A DNA stretch of 64,000 nt from a virus: positions 1 through 64,000 of IMG/VR virus record IMGVR_UViG_3300021559_000009. One strand, written 5' to 3'. The first letter of the stretch is position 1, and the number at the start of each line of letters is the position of its first letter. The translations under genes were made by a program, and so were the position numbers. The notes under the pieces were generated by a model. It made no database searches and was not told the DNA's origin. It worked only from the letters and a program-made list of their open reading frames with translations. Shown here one piece after another: positions 29,090 through 35,984 of the stretch.

Positions 29090-29357
29090 GAGGCCGAGGA
29101 GTAGCGCCTTCATAGCGTGGCTGGATAGAAATAACCTTACGGGCATCGACGCGTTAAACAGCGCTTTCAACTGTGGCTACGCCACGGGTCAGCGCAGCGT
29201 TGGCGCATTCTGGGGGATCGAGGTCAAGCGTGAGGGCTTCGGGCCAACCAAGATTCAAGAGATACGAATGGAGGAAGTTAAGAGAGTGGGTGGCATGACG
29301 GCGTGGGGAACGGCTGAGAAAGTGATAGGGGAGATCGAGGCGTGGAGAAAATCCTGA
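28947..29357 (+). CDS. VRR-NUC domain nuclease
   Basis: The 136-aa product has the fold signature: KDELKKYLAGIGAFYFLTFA, GFGKSGLPDIVACI (catalytic Asp), and GIEVKREGFGPTKIQEIRME (Glu and Lys of the E-x-K motif). Between the two halves is an insert of about 45 residues. ATG 28947 follows GAGGACCGAGG; an ATG at 28881 is also possible. VRR-NUC proteins are Holliday-junction or flap nucleases in phages, fitting the replication/recombination operon. Confidence 0.85.
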   Translation: MKTPEAVEKDELKKYLAGIGAFYFLTFAPGFGKSGLPDIVACIARSSERPRSSAFIAWLDRNNLTGIDALNSAFNCGYATGQRSVGAFWGIEVKREGFGPTKIQEIRMEEVKRVGGMTAWGTAEKVIGEIEAWRKS

Positions 29358-29821
29358 CGGGTGACTGTCGTGTGCTGCTCCGCGATCTCCCCGCCGAGTC
29401 GATTAACTGCGTGGTGACGAGCCCGCCCTATTGGAATTTGCGGGATTATAAGATCGAACCGCTGCTGTGGGAAGACGGCTGGCGCGGTGTGCACGGATTG
29501 GAACCAACAATTGAGCTTTACGTGCGCCACTCGATTGAGATTTTCCGCGAGATACGCCGCGTGTTGCGCTCTGATGGAACGCTTTGGCTTAATCTGGGTG
29601 ACAGTTATGCAAGCGGCGGTCGCGGCGGCTCGCCTCTCCACGGAATCGTGCTCGACCCATTTGCCGGCGCGGGAACGGTTGCCCTGGTAGCGCGTAATCT
29701 CGGCCGGCACTGCGTGCTGATGGAAATGAACCCTGAGTACGTGGTAATGGCCGAGCGGCGTCTTGCCGGTCTTCCCGTCGCGCCTCCCATTACCGAGCAG
29801 GCACATGCAGTTCTACCATGA
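29342..29821 (+). CDS. Internally shortened N4/N6 DNA methyltransferase
   Basis: The 159-aa product has the beta-class order: the catalytic VVTSPPYWNLRDYK near residues 23-36, LRSDGTLWLNLGDSYASGG, then at once LDPFAGAGTVALVA (SAM-binding, near 104-117) and VLMEMNPEYVVMAERRL. Full-length relatives have 100 or more residues between the GDSY and DPFAGAGT parts, including the target-recognition region; here it is absent but the frame is intact. GTG 29342 starts inside the VRR-NUC 3' end. It may be inactive or may work with a partner. Confidence 0.8.
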   Translation: MEKILTGDCRVLLRDLPAESINCVVTSPPYWNLRDYKIEPLLWEDGWRGVHGLEPTIELYVRHSIEIFREIRRVLRSDGTLWLNLGDSYASGGRGGSPLHGIVLDPFAGAGTVALVARNLGRHCVLMEMNPEYVVMAERRLAGLPVAPPITEQAHAVLP

Positions 29822-31421
29822 CGCCGCGCGCAAACTTTTAATTTACGAGCACCCCTCCTCGCTCGTCGCGCAGCACGTGCCGGACGCCGTGCAGGTCAAC
29901 GGGCAGTACGTCGCGGTACCGCAGACGCTGCGCAACAGCCAGGTGCTGCGGTGGCTGGGGTATCCCGTGGCGCCAATCATGACCGACTACGATTGGCCGA
30001 TCGGACCCGGCAAGGTGCCGGGAGCGCATCAGAAGCTCATGGCCAATTTCCAGCTCATTCATCCCAAGTGCTTCAACCTCTCGGATCCCGGTACGCAGAA
30101 GACGCTTCCCGCCCTGTGGGCCGCCGACTGGCTTATGAACCAGTTCCCGCCAGGCGAGTGCCGCTGCCTCATCGTGGGCCCGCTCAATGTGATCGAGACA
30201 GTGTGGGTAGACGAGATATGGTCGAACCTGCTTGGGCGGCGCACTTTCGAGGTGCTCTATGGTGACGAGCAGAAGCGACTGCGCCTCTTGGCGAAGAAAC
30301 CAGACTTCGCGATCGTGAACATCGACGGCGTGGGGGTGGGGGCGCACACCTATCGCAGCGACCGTAAGATGCGCACCTCGGTGCGGCTCGACGGCTTTTC
30401 GAAGGCGCTGGCCGAGGACAAGAGCATAAAAATAATAATCGTGGACGAGGCCGACGGCTACGTTGACTCGCGCACCAAGCGTCATCACATCGCGCGCGAA
30501 ATCTTCGGCTCGCGTCCCTATCTATGGATGATGACGGGTACACCCACGTCGCAACGCCCCGACGAGGCGTACGGAATAGCGAAGCTGGTTAACAACGCCT
30601 TTGGCAAGTCGTACACCGGTTTTCGTGACGAGACCATGACCAAGATCGATCAGTTCAAGTGGGTCCCGAGGAAGGACGGTTACGAAAAGGCATTTCAGAT
30701 TTTAACCCCCGCCGTGCGCTTCACGCTTGAGGAGATATGGCAGAACCGGCCTGCACTAAGTACAGTTTTGCATGAGGTGGCGCTAACCGAGGAGCAGAAA
30801 AAAGCGGCGAGCGACCTCAAACGCACGCTTTTAATCCAGCTACAGGGCGGCAAGAAGCTGACGGTCGCTAACGAAGCGGTCGCGAGAGCGAAGCTCTTGC
30901 AAATTGTGCTCGGCGCCGTATACGATGACCTGCACAAAGTACATAAAATCGACGCCGAGCCGCGTTACCAGATGATTGAGGAGATAGTTGCGAACGCAAA
31001 ACACAAGGTTCTTATCTTTTGTCCCTTGACAAGCGTAGTCAACCTGCTGCATTATAGACTACAGAAGCGGTGGCGGTGCGGGATCATCAATGGCCACGTG
31101 GCGCCAAGCGAGAGAATGGCGGTAATCAGGGCTTACCGCGACGAGGCGGACTTCAAAGTCATGGTGGTGGATGCGCAGAGCGTCAGCCACGGCATTAATC
31201 AGTTCACGGTCGCGGACACGGTGGTATGGATGGTCCCGATCGACAAAACGCGGCTTTACATCCAGGGCAATAGAAGGGTTTACCGGCCGGGACAGAAGAA
31301 CGACGTGACGGTGCATCGAATTACAGCGACGCCGCTGGAGAAGGAGATGTACCGGCGATTGGACACCAACACGAGCATGCAGGGCGCACTGTTAAGCTGG
31401 ATCAGGAGGGGAGAGATATGA
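29805..31421 (+). CDS. SNF2/DEAD-type helicase
   Basis: The 538-aa protein has superfamily 2 motifs: motif I in NLSDPGTQKTLPALW near residue 93, motif II IIIVDEADGYV near 210, WMMTGTPTSQRPDEAYG (motif III), a C-terminal RecA domain with VLIFCPLTSVVNLL, and motif VI YIQGNRRVYRPGQKN near 485. Motif I is GTQKT where GTGKT is usual. Such phage proteins remodel or unwind DNA during replication and recombination. Start ATG 29805 overlaps the methyltransferase. Confidence 0.88.
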   Translation: MQFYHDAARKLLIYEHPSSLVAQHVPDAVQVNGQYVAVPQTLRNSQVLRWLGYPVAPIMTDYDWPIGPGKVPGAHQKLMANFQLIHPKCFNLSDPGTQKTLPALWAADWLMNQFPPGECRCLIVGPLNVIETVWVDEIWSNLLGRRTFEVLYGDEQKRLRLLAKKPDFAIVNIDGVGVGAHTYRSDRKMRTSVRLDGFSKALAEDKSIKIIIVDEADGYVDSRTKRHHIAREIFGSRPYLWMMTGTPTSQRPDEAYGIAKLVNNAFGKSYTGFRDETMTKIDQFKWVPRKDGYEKAFQILTPAVRFTLEEIWQNRPALSTVLHEVALTEEQKKAASDLKRTLLIQLQGGKKLTVANEAVARAKLLQIVLGAVYDDLHKVHKIDAEPRYQMIEEIVANAKHKVLIFCPLTSVVNLLHYRLQKRWRCGIINGHVAPSERMAVIRAYRDEADFKVMVVDAQSVSHGINQFTVADTVVWMVPIDKTRLYIQGNRRVYRPGQKNDVTVHRITATPLEKEMYRRLDTNTSMQGALLSWIRRGEI

Positions 31422-31552
31422 ACTGGCTGGCAGTTTTTGCGATCAGTCTATTTTTTGGCATTATTGCCGGCAGCAAAAATGGCCCTATTTTTCCATGGGC
31501 ATTACTAGCCGCGATAGTCGCAGGAACATTAGCCGCATTGGAGGTAATTTAA
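31418..31552 (+). CDS. Small membrane protein, 44 aa
   Basis: ATG 31418 overlaps the helicase stop; GGAGGGGAGAGAT is a good ribosome site. The product starts MNWLAVFAISLFFGIIAGSK and has two hydrophobic helices separated by a short KNGP turn. It is probably a small inner-membrane hairpin protein. Its stop overlaps the ribosome site of the next gene. Confidence 0.55.
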   Translation: MNWLAVFAISLFFGIIAGSKNGPIFPWALLAAIVAGTLAALEVI

Positions 31553-32020
31553 TTGAGCACCCAGTCCCTTCTCCAGGTCGATGTTTCCGCTCTCGTCCAG
31601 GAATGGAATCAGCTGAAACAGCACCTCGCCGAGCAGTCCAAGGCGTTTGCCGAGTTCTGCAAGCCCTATCGTGAGCGCCAAGACGCGATCGAGAACGCAA
31701 TTCACAAGTTTCTCAATGAAACCAACCAGCAAAGCGCGCGCACCGAGCACGGGACGGCCTACAAGTCGGTCAGCACGACGCCCAAAATCGAGGACCGCAA
31801 CGCCTACCTCGACTTTTGCCTTGACTCGTGGGACGAGGGCGGCAACGAGATGTTGCAACTAGGTGCCCCGCAGATCGACGCATTCAGAAAGTACATGGAG
31901 ATGCGCGAAAAACAGCTTAAGGAAATGAAACAAAGGGGAGCGTTACCCAACGACTTGAGTGTCACGCCTCCCGGCACGTCGGTGTCATTCTTCGAGAAGG
32001 TCAACATAAGGAAATCGTGA
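31553..32020 (+). CDS. Coiled-coil protein of the replication operon
   Basis: The 155-aa product begins at TTG 31553 behind GGAGGTAATTTAA. It has a long N-terminal coiled coil (ALVQEWNQLKQHLAEQSKAF, RERQDAIENAIHKFLNE), then TEHGTAYKSVSTTPKIEDRN and ends in PPGTSVSFFEKVNIRKS. This is a familiar phage protein that lies near single-strand annealing or SSB genes; its GTAYKSxSTTPKxxDRxA core resembles Gam/Gp157-like DNA-end proteins. A recombination accessory role is likely. Confidence 0.7.
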   Translation: MSTQSLLQVDVSALVQEWNQLKQHLAEQSKAFAEFCKPYRERQDAIENAIHKFLNETNQQSARTEHGTAYKSVSTTPKIEDRNAYLDFCLDSWDEGGNEMLQLGAPQIDAFRKYMEMREKQLKEMKQRGALPNDLSVTPPGTSVSFFEKVNIRKS

Positions 32021-32253
32021 TGAGCGCTATGAACATTAATGCGCTGGTGGATTCGCTCAAAAATAATGTCAAACTTGTTGGCGCCGACTTGCCTGCTAGT
32101 GAACGCCTGAACGCGCAATCACTGGCAGTTGTCGGGTTGGAGCTGCTGCGCCAGTTCCTTTTCGACGTGAACCGCTGCGCCGACGCACTGGAGGTGCTCG
32201 CAGACGCTCATAGAACCTTCGTCGAGCACAACGAGAAAACCAAACATCGCTGA
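32020..32253 (+). CDS. Hypothetical helical protein, 77 aa
   Basis: The product starts MSAMNINALVDSLKNNVKLV with ATG 32020 in a TGATG overlap. It is helical throughout (ALEVLADAHRTFVEHNEKTK). No domain is recognised. It sits between the coiled-coil protein and the probable SSB, so it may belong to the same recombination module. Confidence 0.6.
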   Translation: MSAMNINALVDSLKNNVKLVGADLPASERLNAQSLAVVGLELLRQFLFDVNRCADALEVLADAHRTFVEHNEKTKHR

Positions 32254-32279
32254 CTGGTATTAAAGGAGAGTAAGAGCAA

Positions 32280-33410
32280 ATGGTCGATCACAATCAACTG
32301 CCGGACTACATCCGCAACAAGCAGGGCAGTGCCCCCTCGCTCGCTTACAAAGCAATCGGGAACGTCGGCGCAGGCGCCGGGCCCTACCTGTCTATCTTGG
32401 GCGACCGGTTCACCCTCGTGGACATTGCGGGCAACGAGCAGCCCATCCAGACGCTTTACATCGATGTCGTGATCGTAGACGTGAACGACCACATGTCAAA
32501 GATGTACTACGAGACCAAGTACGACCCAAAAAATCCGACGCCGCCGGCTTGCTTCTCGGACAATGGAATTGCGCCCTCGATCGCGGCAGGCTCGCCGCAG
32601 TCGCCAACTTGCGCGTCGTGTCCTCAAAATGTGTGGGGCAGCAAGATCAGCGAGATGGGATCGAAGGTGAAGGCGTGCCGCGACGAACAAAAGACCGCGA
32701 TCGTCATTCCCGGCATGCCCAACAGCATGTTCCGGCTGACCATCCCGCCCAACTCTCTGAAAAACTGGCGGGCCTATGTCGCCAAGTTCCTCAACGCCGG
32801 TTTCGACATGAGCGATGTCGTGACCAGGTTGTCGTTCGAGGGCGGCGGCGAGCGTGGCACCCTCGCATTTGCCCCGTCGCCGCAGGCATGGCTCGATGCC
32901 GCGACCCTCGCGGTACGCGACCAGGCCATCAAGACCAAGGCATCCGACATCATCGTGGGCCGCCTCGACCGGCCGCGGCAGGCTGCGATTGCGCCTCCTG
33001 TTGGCATTCAAATGGGGGATCAATACGCGCCGCTTCCTGTGCACCCTTTCCCTGCGGCCACTGCGGCGCCGCCGGCGGCGATCCCCTCCGCCGCGCCCCC
33101 CGCGCAGCATTGGGGCGCCCCTACCCCGCAGGCCACCCCTACAATGCCTGGACCGACTGTTGCGCCTATTGCATCCCCTTCTGACCCGCCCGCGCGTCGC
33201 CGGCGCCGAACGAAGCAGGAGATGGAGCAGGCCAACACGCAACAACAACCTGCCGCGACCCCGGCAGCGGCGCCTCCCGCGTCGGGCCCCGGTCCGGTGC
33301 TGGCGCCGTTCCGCCCAGCTGCCAACTCCGGTCCGGCGTTCGGCATGCAAGAGGCGCCACCCCCGAACGCCGAGCTGCAAGCGAACATCGAGTCCATCTT
33401 TGGCCGCTAG
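32280..33410 (+). CDS. Probable single-stranded DNA-binding protein
   Basis: The 376-aa product has a beta-rich N-terminal domain (PYLSILGDRFTLVDIAGNEQ, TLYIDVVIVDVNDHMSKMYY), a cysteine-bearing segment TPPACFSDNGIAPS and TCASCPQNVWGSK, a conserved-looking NSLKNWRAYVAKFLNAGFDM, and a 120-residue Pro/Ala-rich low-complexity tail ending in ANIESIFGR. The ordered domain plus long flexible tail resembles phage SSB-like proteins. GGAGAGTAAGAG precedes ATG 32280. The DNA-binding role is inferred from this architecture and the operon. Confidence 0.65.
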   Translation: MVDHNQLPDYIRNKQGSAPSLAYKAIGNVGAGAGPYLSILGDRFTLVDIAGNEQPIQTLYIDVVIVDVNDHMSKMYYETKYDPKNPTPPACFSDNGIAPSIAAGSPQSPTCASCPQNVWGSKISEMGSKVKACRDEQKTAIVIPGMPNSMFRLTIPPNSLKNWRAYVAKFLNAGFDMSDVVTRLSFEGGGERGTLAFAPSPQAWLDAATLAVRDQAIKTKASDIIVGRLDRPRQAAIAPPVGIQMGDQYAPLPVHPFPAATAAPPAAIPSAAPPAQHWGAPTPQATPTMPGPTVAPIASPSDPPARRRRRTKQEMEQANTQQQPAATPAAAPPASGPGPVLAPFRPAANSGPAFGMQEAPPPNAELQANIESIFGR

Positions 33411-33426
33411 GAGGAGCAAAGATAAC

Positions 33427-33579
33427 ATGAGGCTCGTTCGAATTCGAACCAAGCGGTGGGGCGTCATTGCTTTAGACTGGTGGTGGCCAGAAGCTGGTTG
33501 TGTCCTTTGGATCGGAGGCATGATTCGCTGGAAGACATGGGGCAGTCGCTGGGGATATCGCCGGAAGGTGCTTTTATGA
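33427..33579 (+). CDS. Trp/Arg-rich small protein, 50 aa
   Basis: A GGAGGAGCAAAGATAAC ribosome site precedes ATG 33427. The product starts MRLVRIRTKRWGVIALDWWW and carries nine Trp in 50 residues with many Arg, ending WGSRWGYRRKVLL. It may be membrane-associated. Its end overlaps the next gene. No family known. Confidence 0.5.
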   Translation: MRLVRIRTKRWGVIALDWWWPEAGCVLWIGGMIRWKTWGSRWGYRRKVLL

Positions 33580-33833
33580 TCGTGCGAACGCTGTCGGCTC
33601 TCGTAGTCCTCGCGCTTTCGACGTGCGCGGCGGCGGCGCAGCGCCATCACGCTTACCACCACGTCGCGGTCGCGCATCATCGCGCGATTCCCGCCGACGC
33701 ATTCGCGCAAGCTAAACCTGGTGCTGTGCCTATTCTTATTAAGCCTGAGGTCGAGAGTATCCCACTACCGCGCCAGCGTCCCTTTGATCTGATTTGGTAC
33801 GACCGTGTCACATCCGTCATTGGAGGAAGATAA
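33576..33833 (+). CDS. Secreted His-rich small protein
   Basis: The 85-aa product starts MIVRTLSALVVLALSTCAAA, a clear Sec signal peptide with a possible lipobox (LSTC). The mature part begins with a His-rich stretch (QRHHAYHHVAVAHHRAIP), which could bind a metal, and ends in VESIPLPRQRPFDLIWYD. It is odd to find an exported protein at the end of the replication operon; it might act in the periplasm during lysis or superinfection control. Confidence 0.6.
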   Translation: MIVRTLSALVVLALSTCAAAAQRHHAYHHVAVAHHRAIPADAFAQAKPGAVPILIKPEVESIPLPRQRPFDLIWYDRVTSVIGGR

Positions 33834-34253
33834 ATGACCAGAGCAAATGGAGCGCCCGAGTTCCTGCGCCGTAACGCCGCGACCGACCTCGGCAAACCGG
33901 ATTACGCCGTGGACCTCGACGAGCCAAGGGCCGAGCCGCAGCTCGGGCCAGATGACTTTGGCGGACGCCGAAACGCTAGACAGCGCAGCGCTGACGCGGT
34001 CAATTTGTCCCGTTTACAAGAAGCGATCGGCGACGTGGCGGCCAGCAACGTCAGGGCGGCAAAGACCTGGGAGGACAAGGTGCCCCTCGACGACATCGCC
34101 GAACGAATGTCACGGCTGACATACGGCGAACTGGTCGAGTTCGCCGAGGGACTCGTCAAGGTCCAGGACTACAAGGCGACCGACGATCCGTCTCTGCTAG
34201 CTTCTTTTTTGTGGAAGTGGTGCGTTAATATCCAACAAGAGGTGAAAAAATGA
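33834..34253 (+). CDS. Hypothetical acidic protein, 139 aa
   Basis: The product starts MTRANGAPEFLRRNAATDLG and has a disordered acidic N-terminus (DEPRAEPQLGPDDFGGRR) and a helical C-terminal domain (WEDKVPLDDIAERMSRLTYG, ELVEFAEGLVKVQDY). ATG 33834 is directly behind the previous stop with a GGAGGAAGATAA ribosome site. No family recognised; the C-terminal part may bind a partner protein. Confidence 0.6.
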   Translation: MTRANGAPEFLRRNAATDLGKPDYAVDLDEPRAEPQLGPDDFGGRRNARQRSADAVNLSRLQEAIGDVAASNVRAAKTWEDKVPLDDIAERMSRLTYGELVEFAEGLVKVQDYKATDDPSLLASFLWKWCVNIQQEVKK

Positions 34254-34366
34254 GACCAGTCTGCATTGACAGAAATGAACTTCGGTCTAAGCTTAGTGGT
34301 GCAAGGATTTGTGCTTCGGATCGCTTCACTTGCCAAAGCGAAGGAGGAGGTAAAGCGTTATGTTGA
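34250..34366 (+). CDS. Possible 38-aa Cys-containing peptide
   Basis: ATG 34250 overlaps the previous stop (ATGA) and opens MRPVCIDRNELRSKLSGARI with four Cys in 38 residues, ending KALC. The stop-start coupling is good, but a second frame (34275-34481) is also open here, so this call is tentative. Confidence 0.4.
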   Translation: MRPVCIDRNELRSKLSGARICASDRFTCQSEGGGKALC

Positions 34367-34524
34367 CCAACTTGCGCAAGCAGCCGCTGCCGCATCAGGA
34401 GGGGGAGCCGCATCGCAAACGGCTCCTACAGGAGGAACTGGAAGCGCACCCCCTGACGACGGCAAAGAAAGGCCTTCTTAAAAAAAGTCAGGAAAGGCGT
34501 GACGAGTATGAAAAGTATGCTTGA
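34360..34524 (+). CDS. Charged 54-aa protein
   Basis: AAGGAGGAGGTAAAGCG gives one of the best ribosome sites in the window for ATG 34360. The product starts MLTNLRKQPLPHQEGEPHRK and is a charged helix (LLQEELEAHPLTTAKKGLLK). Its last codons overlap the -35 box and operator of the next unit. A competing frame, 34275-34481, codes for an Ala/Gly-rich peptide with KAKEEVKRYVDQLAQAAAA; only one of the two is likely to be used. Confidence 0.55.
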   Translation: MLTNLRKQPLPHQEGEPHRKRLLQEELEAHPLTTAKKGLLKKSQERRDEYEKYA

Positions 34525-34549
34525 CAGTCAAGCATCGTTTTCATATTGT
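34518..34549 (+). promoter_or_regulatory. Promoter overlapped by a 7-bp palindrome
   Basis: TTGACA (34521-34526), exactly 17 bases, TATTGT (34544-34549) is the best sigma-70-like promoter seen. The -35 is embedded in the perfect palindrome TGCTTGA-CAG-TCAAGCA (34518-34534). The predicted transcript start falls on or next to ATG 34557, so the mRNA would be leaderless. The encoded HTH protein is the natural candidate repressor. Confidence 0.7.
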
Positions 34550-34556
34550 GCGGGGT

Positions 34557-34730
34557 ATGAACAAGCTCCCCGCCGAGAAGCGCACTCAAATTCTTCATCT
34601 CCTTTGCGAGGGGAACAGCCTTCGGGCAACAAGCCGCTTGGCGGACGCGGCCTACAACTCGGTCGCCAAGCTGTTCGTTGACGCCGCGAAAGCCTGCCTC
34701 GATTACCAGGATCGCAGAGCCCTCGGTTGA
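34557..34730 (+). CDS. IS1-type transposase N-terminal HTH, stand-alone
   Basis: The 57-aa product starts MNKLPAEKRTQILHLLCEGN, followed by SLRATSRLADAAYNSVAKLF and VDAAKACLDYQD. This is the N-terminal zinc-less HTH region of transposases of the IS1 group found in many bacteria; the catalytic DDE part is missing and the frame stops cleanly. It has a strong promoter with a palindromic operator, so it looks like a transposase fragment turned into a small repressor rather than a dead remnant. There is no ribosome site, consistent with leaderless translation. Confidence 0.65.
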   Translation: MNKLPAEKRTQILHLLCEGNSLRATSRLADAAYNSVAKLFVDAAKACLDYQDRRALG

Positions 34731-34752
34731 TCTTGGCCGGGGGCTGGCCGCT

Positions 34753-35502
34753 CTATCCCGCCTTCATCAACAACACTGCAATGATGGTGCCGACGCCAGC
34801 GGCCATGGCAATTGCCGTAGCAATCCAGGCAAAGACTTGGCCTTGACCGATATGTCGTCCAGATATGCTGCTGTCTGACTCTCGCATGTTTGCCAAGGTA
34901 ACGGTTAACTTTGCGATGGCTTCGGCAGTCATAGCAGATGTCTTGTTCATGGCATCGGTAGTCGTGGTTGAAAGCGAAGCTATTCCCGCGGCCATCCGAG
35001 ACAGCGCGTCGGCCGTCTGGGGATCTTGAACGGAACTCTTGCCAGCCTGGGTGAACGCTCCGGCCTCCAACTTAGTGACACGCGTGTCGAAGGTCGCCTG
35101 AATCTGAACGAGCTGCGTGCTGACCAAGTTCGATGTTGTGCGCACCGACTCCGCCAGCATGTCGCGGATGGTGTTCTGGAACTCCTGACGGGTCTGGGCG
35201 AGCTGGTCGATGCGCTTGGTCTCAGCGTCGCGCTGGGCGTTCTGATAGGAAACCATCGCGCTGGCGGTAATTTCGAGCCTGTCGCTGACGCCGGTTACCT
35301 TCACATCGAGGAGCTTCTCTAAGGCATCCCGCATAGCATCTTGATACTTGCTCTCAGCCCTAACGAGATCGAGGACATTCTTAGTCGGATCAATGACCTT
35401 GCCGCCGCGAAGGTCAATGCCGTGACCGACCCTCTCCTCAAGCTCGGTATTGTTTTCATTGTTGTGGACGCGTCGGCTACTTATTCTAGCTGTCTTGGCC
35501 AT
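34753..35502 (-). CDS. Coiled-coil protein with C-terminal membrane anchor
   Basis: The 249-aa product has a helical start (NVLDLVRAESKYQDAMRDAL), a long coiled coil (QRDAETKRIDQLAQTRQEFQ) and a single C-terminal membrane helix (FAWIATAIAMAAGVGTIIAV) with a short tail. AAGGA lies nine bases before ATG 35502. Similar NVLDLV proteins occur in the lysis regions of many phages; they may anchor or regulate the holin. It converges with the plus-strand operon at about 34740. Confidence 0.65.
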   Translation of the reverse strand: MAKTARISSRRVHNNENNTELEERVGHGIDLRGGKVIDPTKNVLDLVRAESKYQDAMRDALEKLLDVKVTGVSDRLEITASAMVSYQNAQRDAETKRIDQLAQTRQEFQNTIRDMLAESVRTTSNLVSTQLVQIQATFDTRVTKLEAGAFTQAGKSSVQDPQTADALSRMAAGIASLSTTTTDAMNKTSAMTAEAIAKLTVTLANMRESDSSISGRHIGQGQVFAWIATAIAMAAGVGTIIAVLLMKAG

Positions 35503-35553
35503 AATGTAAGATCCTTGCGCTTGAGCTACGCAAGTCGCACGTCCTTGCTCCTT

Positions 35554-35576
35554 GACGGTACCATTTAGCTACCGTC
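35554..35576. terminator. GACGGTA/TACCGTC hairpin
   Basis: A perfect 7-bp inverted repeat with a nine-base loop lies between two lysis-region genes. It has no T-run on the minus strand, so it may be an mRNA structure rather than a terminator. Confidence 0.35.
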
Positions 35577-35592
35577 TAGCAAAGATGCTATT

Positions 35593-35811
35593 TCAACGTG
35601 GCGGAAACAACGTGATATTGCCAAGCACCGGCCACAATAGCCTGACGAGGATCAGGATCGCGACCAGTATGAAAATGACACCGAGGATCGTGAGCACCAT
35701 GTGCGGCAAAGCAAAGCCAAGCGCACCGAGCACCCAGATAATTAAGTAGTAGCAGAGGGCGACGACGCAGAGATAGATCAGCGCGCGGACGACGGCTTCG
35801 AACAGTCCCAT
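35593..35811 (-). CDS. Small membrane protein (holin candidate)
   Basis: The 72-aa product starts MGLFEAVVRALIYLCVVALC and consists of two or three closely spaced hydrophobic helices (YYLIIWVLGALGFALPHMVL, ILGVIFILVAILILVRLLW). AGGAAAAAGCC precedes ATG 35811. Its size and location in the lysis cluster fit a holin or antiholin, although a second holin-like domain is fused to the endolysin. Confidence 0.65.
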   Translation of the reverse strand: MGLFEAVVRALIYLCVVALCYYLIIWVLGALGFALPHMVLTILGVIFILVAILILVRLLWPVLGNITLFPPR

Positions 35812-35822
35812 GGCTTTTTCCT

Positions 35823-35966
35823 TCAGGACAGAGCCCAGATCGCGAACGCTAGCACGAAAGCGCCCAGGATTACCACTAGGGCGATTATTGGGTAGATGGT
35901 GGGCCGATCCCGCCTCAGTGGAGAGTCGTCGGAATTCGAGAAGGATAGTTCAAAAGTTTGGGCCAG
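35823..35966 (-). other. Possible membrane-peptide frame without standard start
   Basis: An open frame of 47 codons ends 12 bases before the next gene and codes for RPTIYPIIALVVILGAFVLA, a clear membrane helix. It has no ATG, GTG or TTG in its N-terminal half. CTG at 35966, eight bases after AGGGG, could start it, but both lie in a strong hairpin. It is either a CTG-started, structure-controlled gene or a decayed one. Confidence 0.3.
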
Positions 35967-35984
35967 AGGATGGTCCCCTGGCCC
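35960..35984 (-). terminator. Hairpin GGGCCAG/CTGGCCC
   Basis: An 11-bp stem with one G-U pair (GGGCCAGGGGA and TCCTCTGGCCC on the minus strand) closes a CCA loop. On the minus strand AAACTTTTG follows. It could end transcription that comes from the structured region upstream or hide the ribosome site of the short frame downstream. Confidence 0.5.

Noticed and set aside
25489-31421. Cellular plasmid or ICE origin of the replication genes
   Set aside because: The family A polymerase without 5' nuclease, PD-(D/E)XK, VRR-NUC and SNF2 set in a coupled operon next to virion genes is typical for phages; no conjugation or partition genes were seen.
32496-33710. 404-codon minus-strand open frame
   Set aside because: It is the antisense of the SSB-like gene, is dominated by Arg runs and has no ribosome site or domain.
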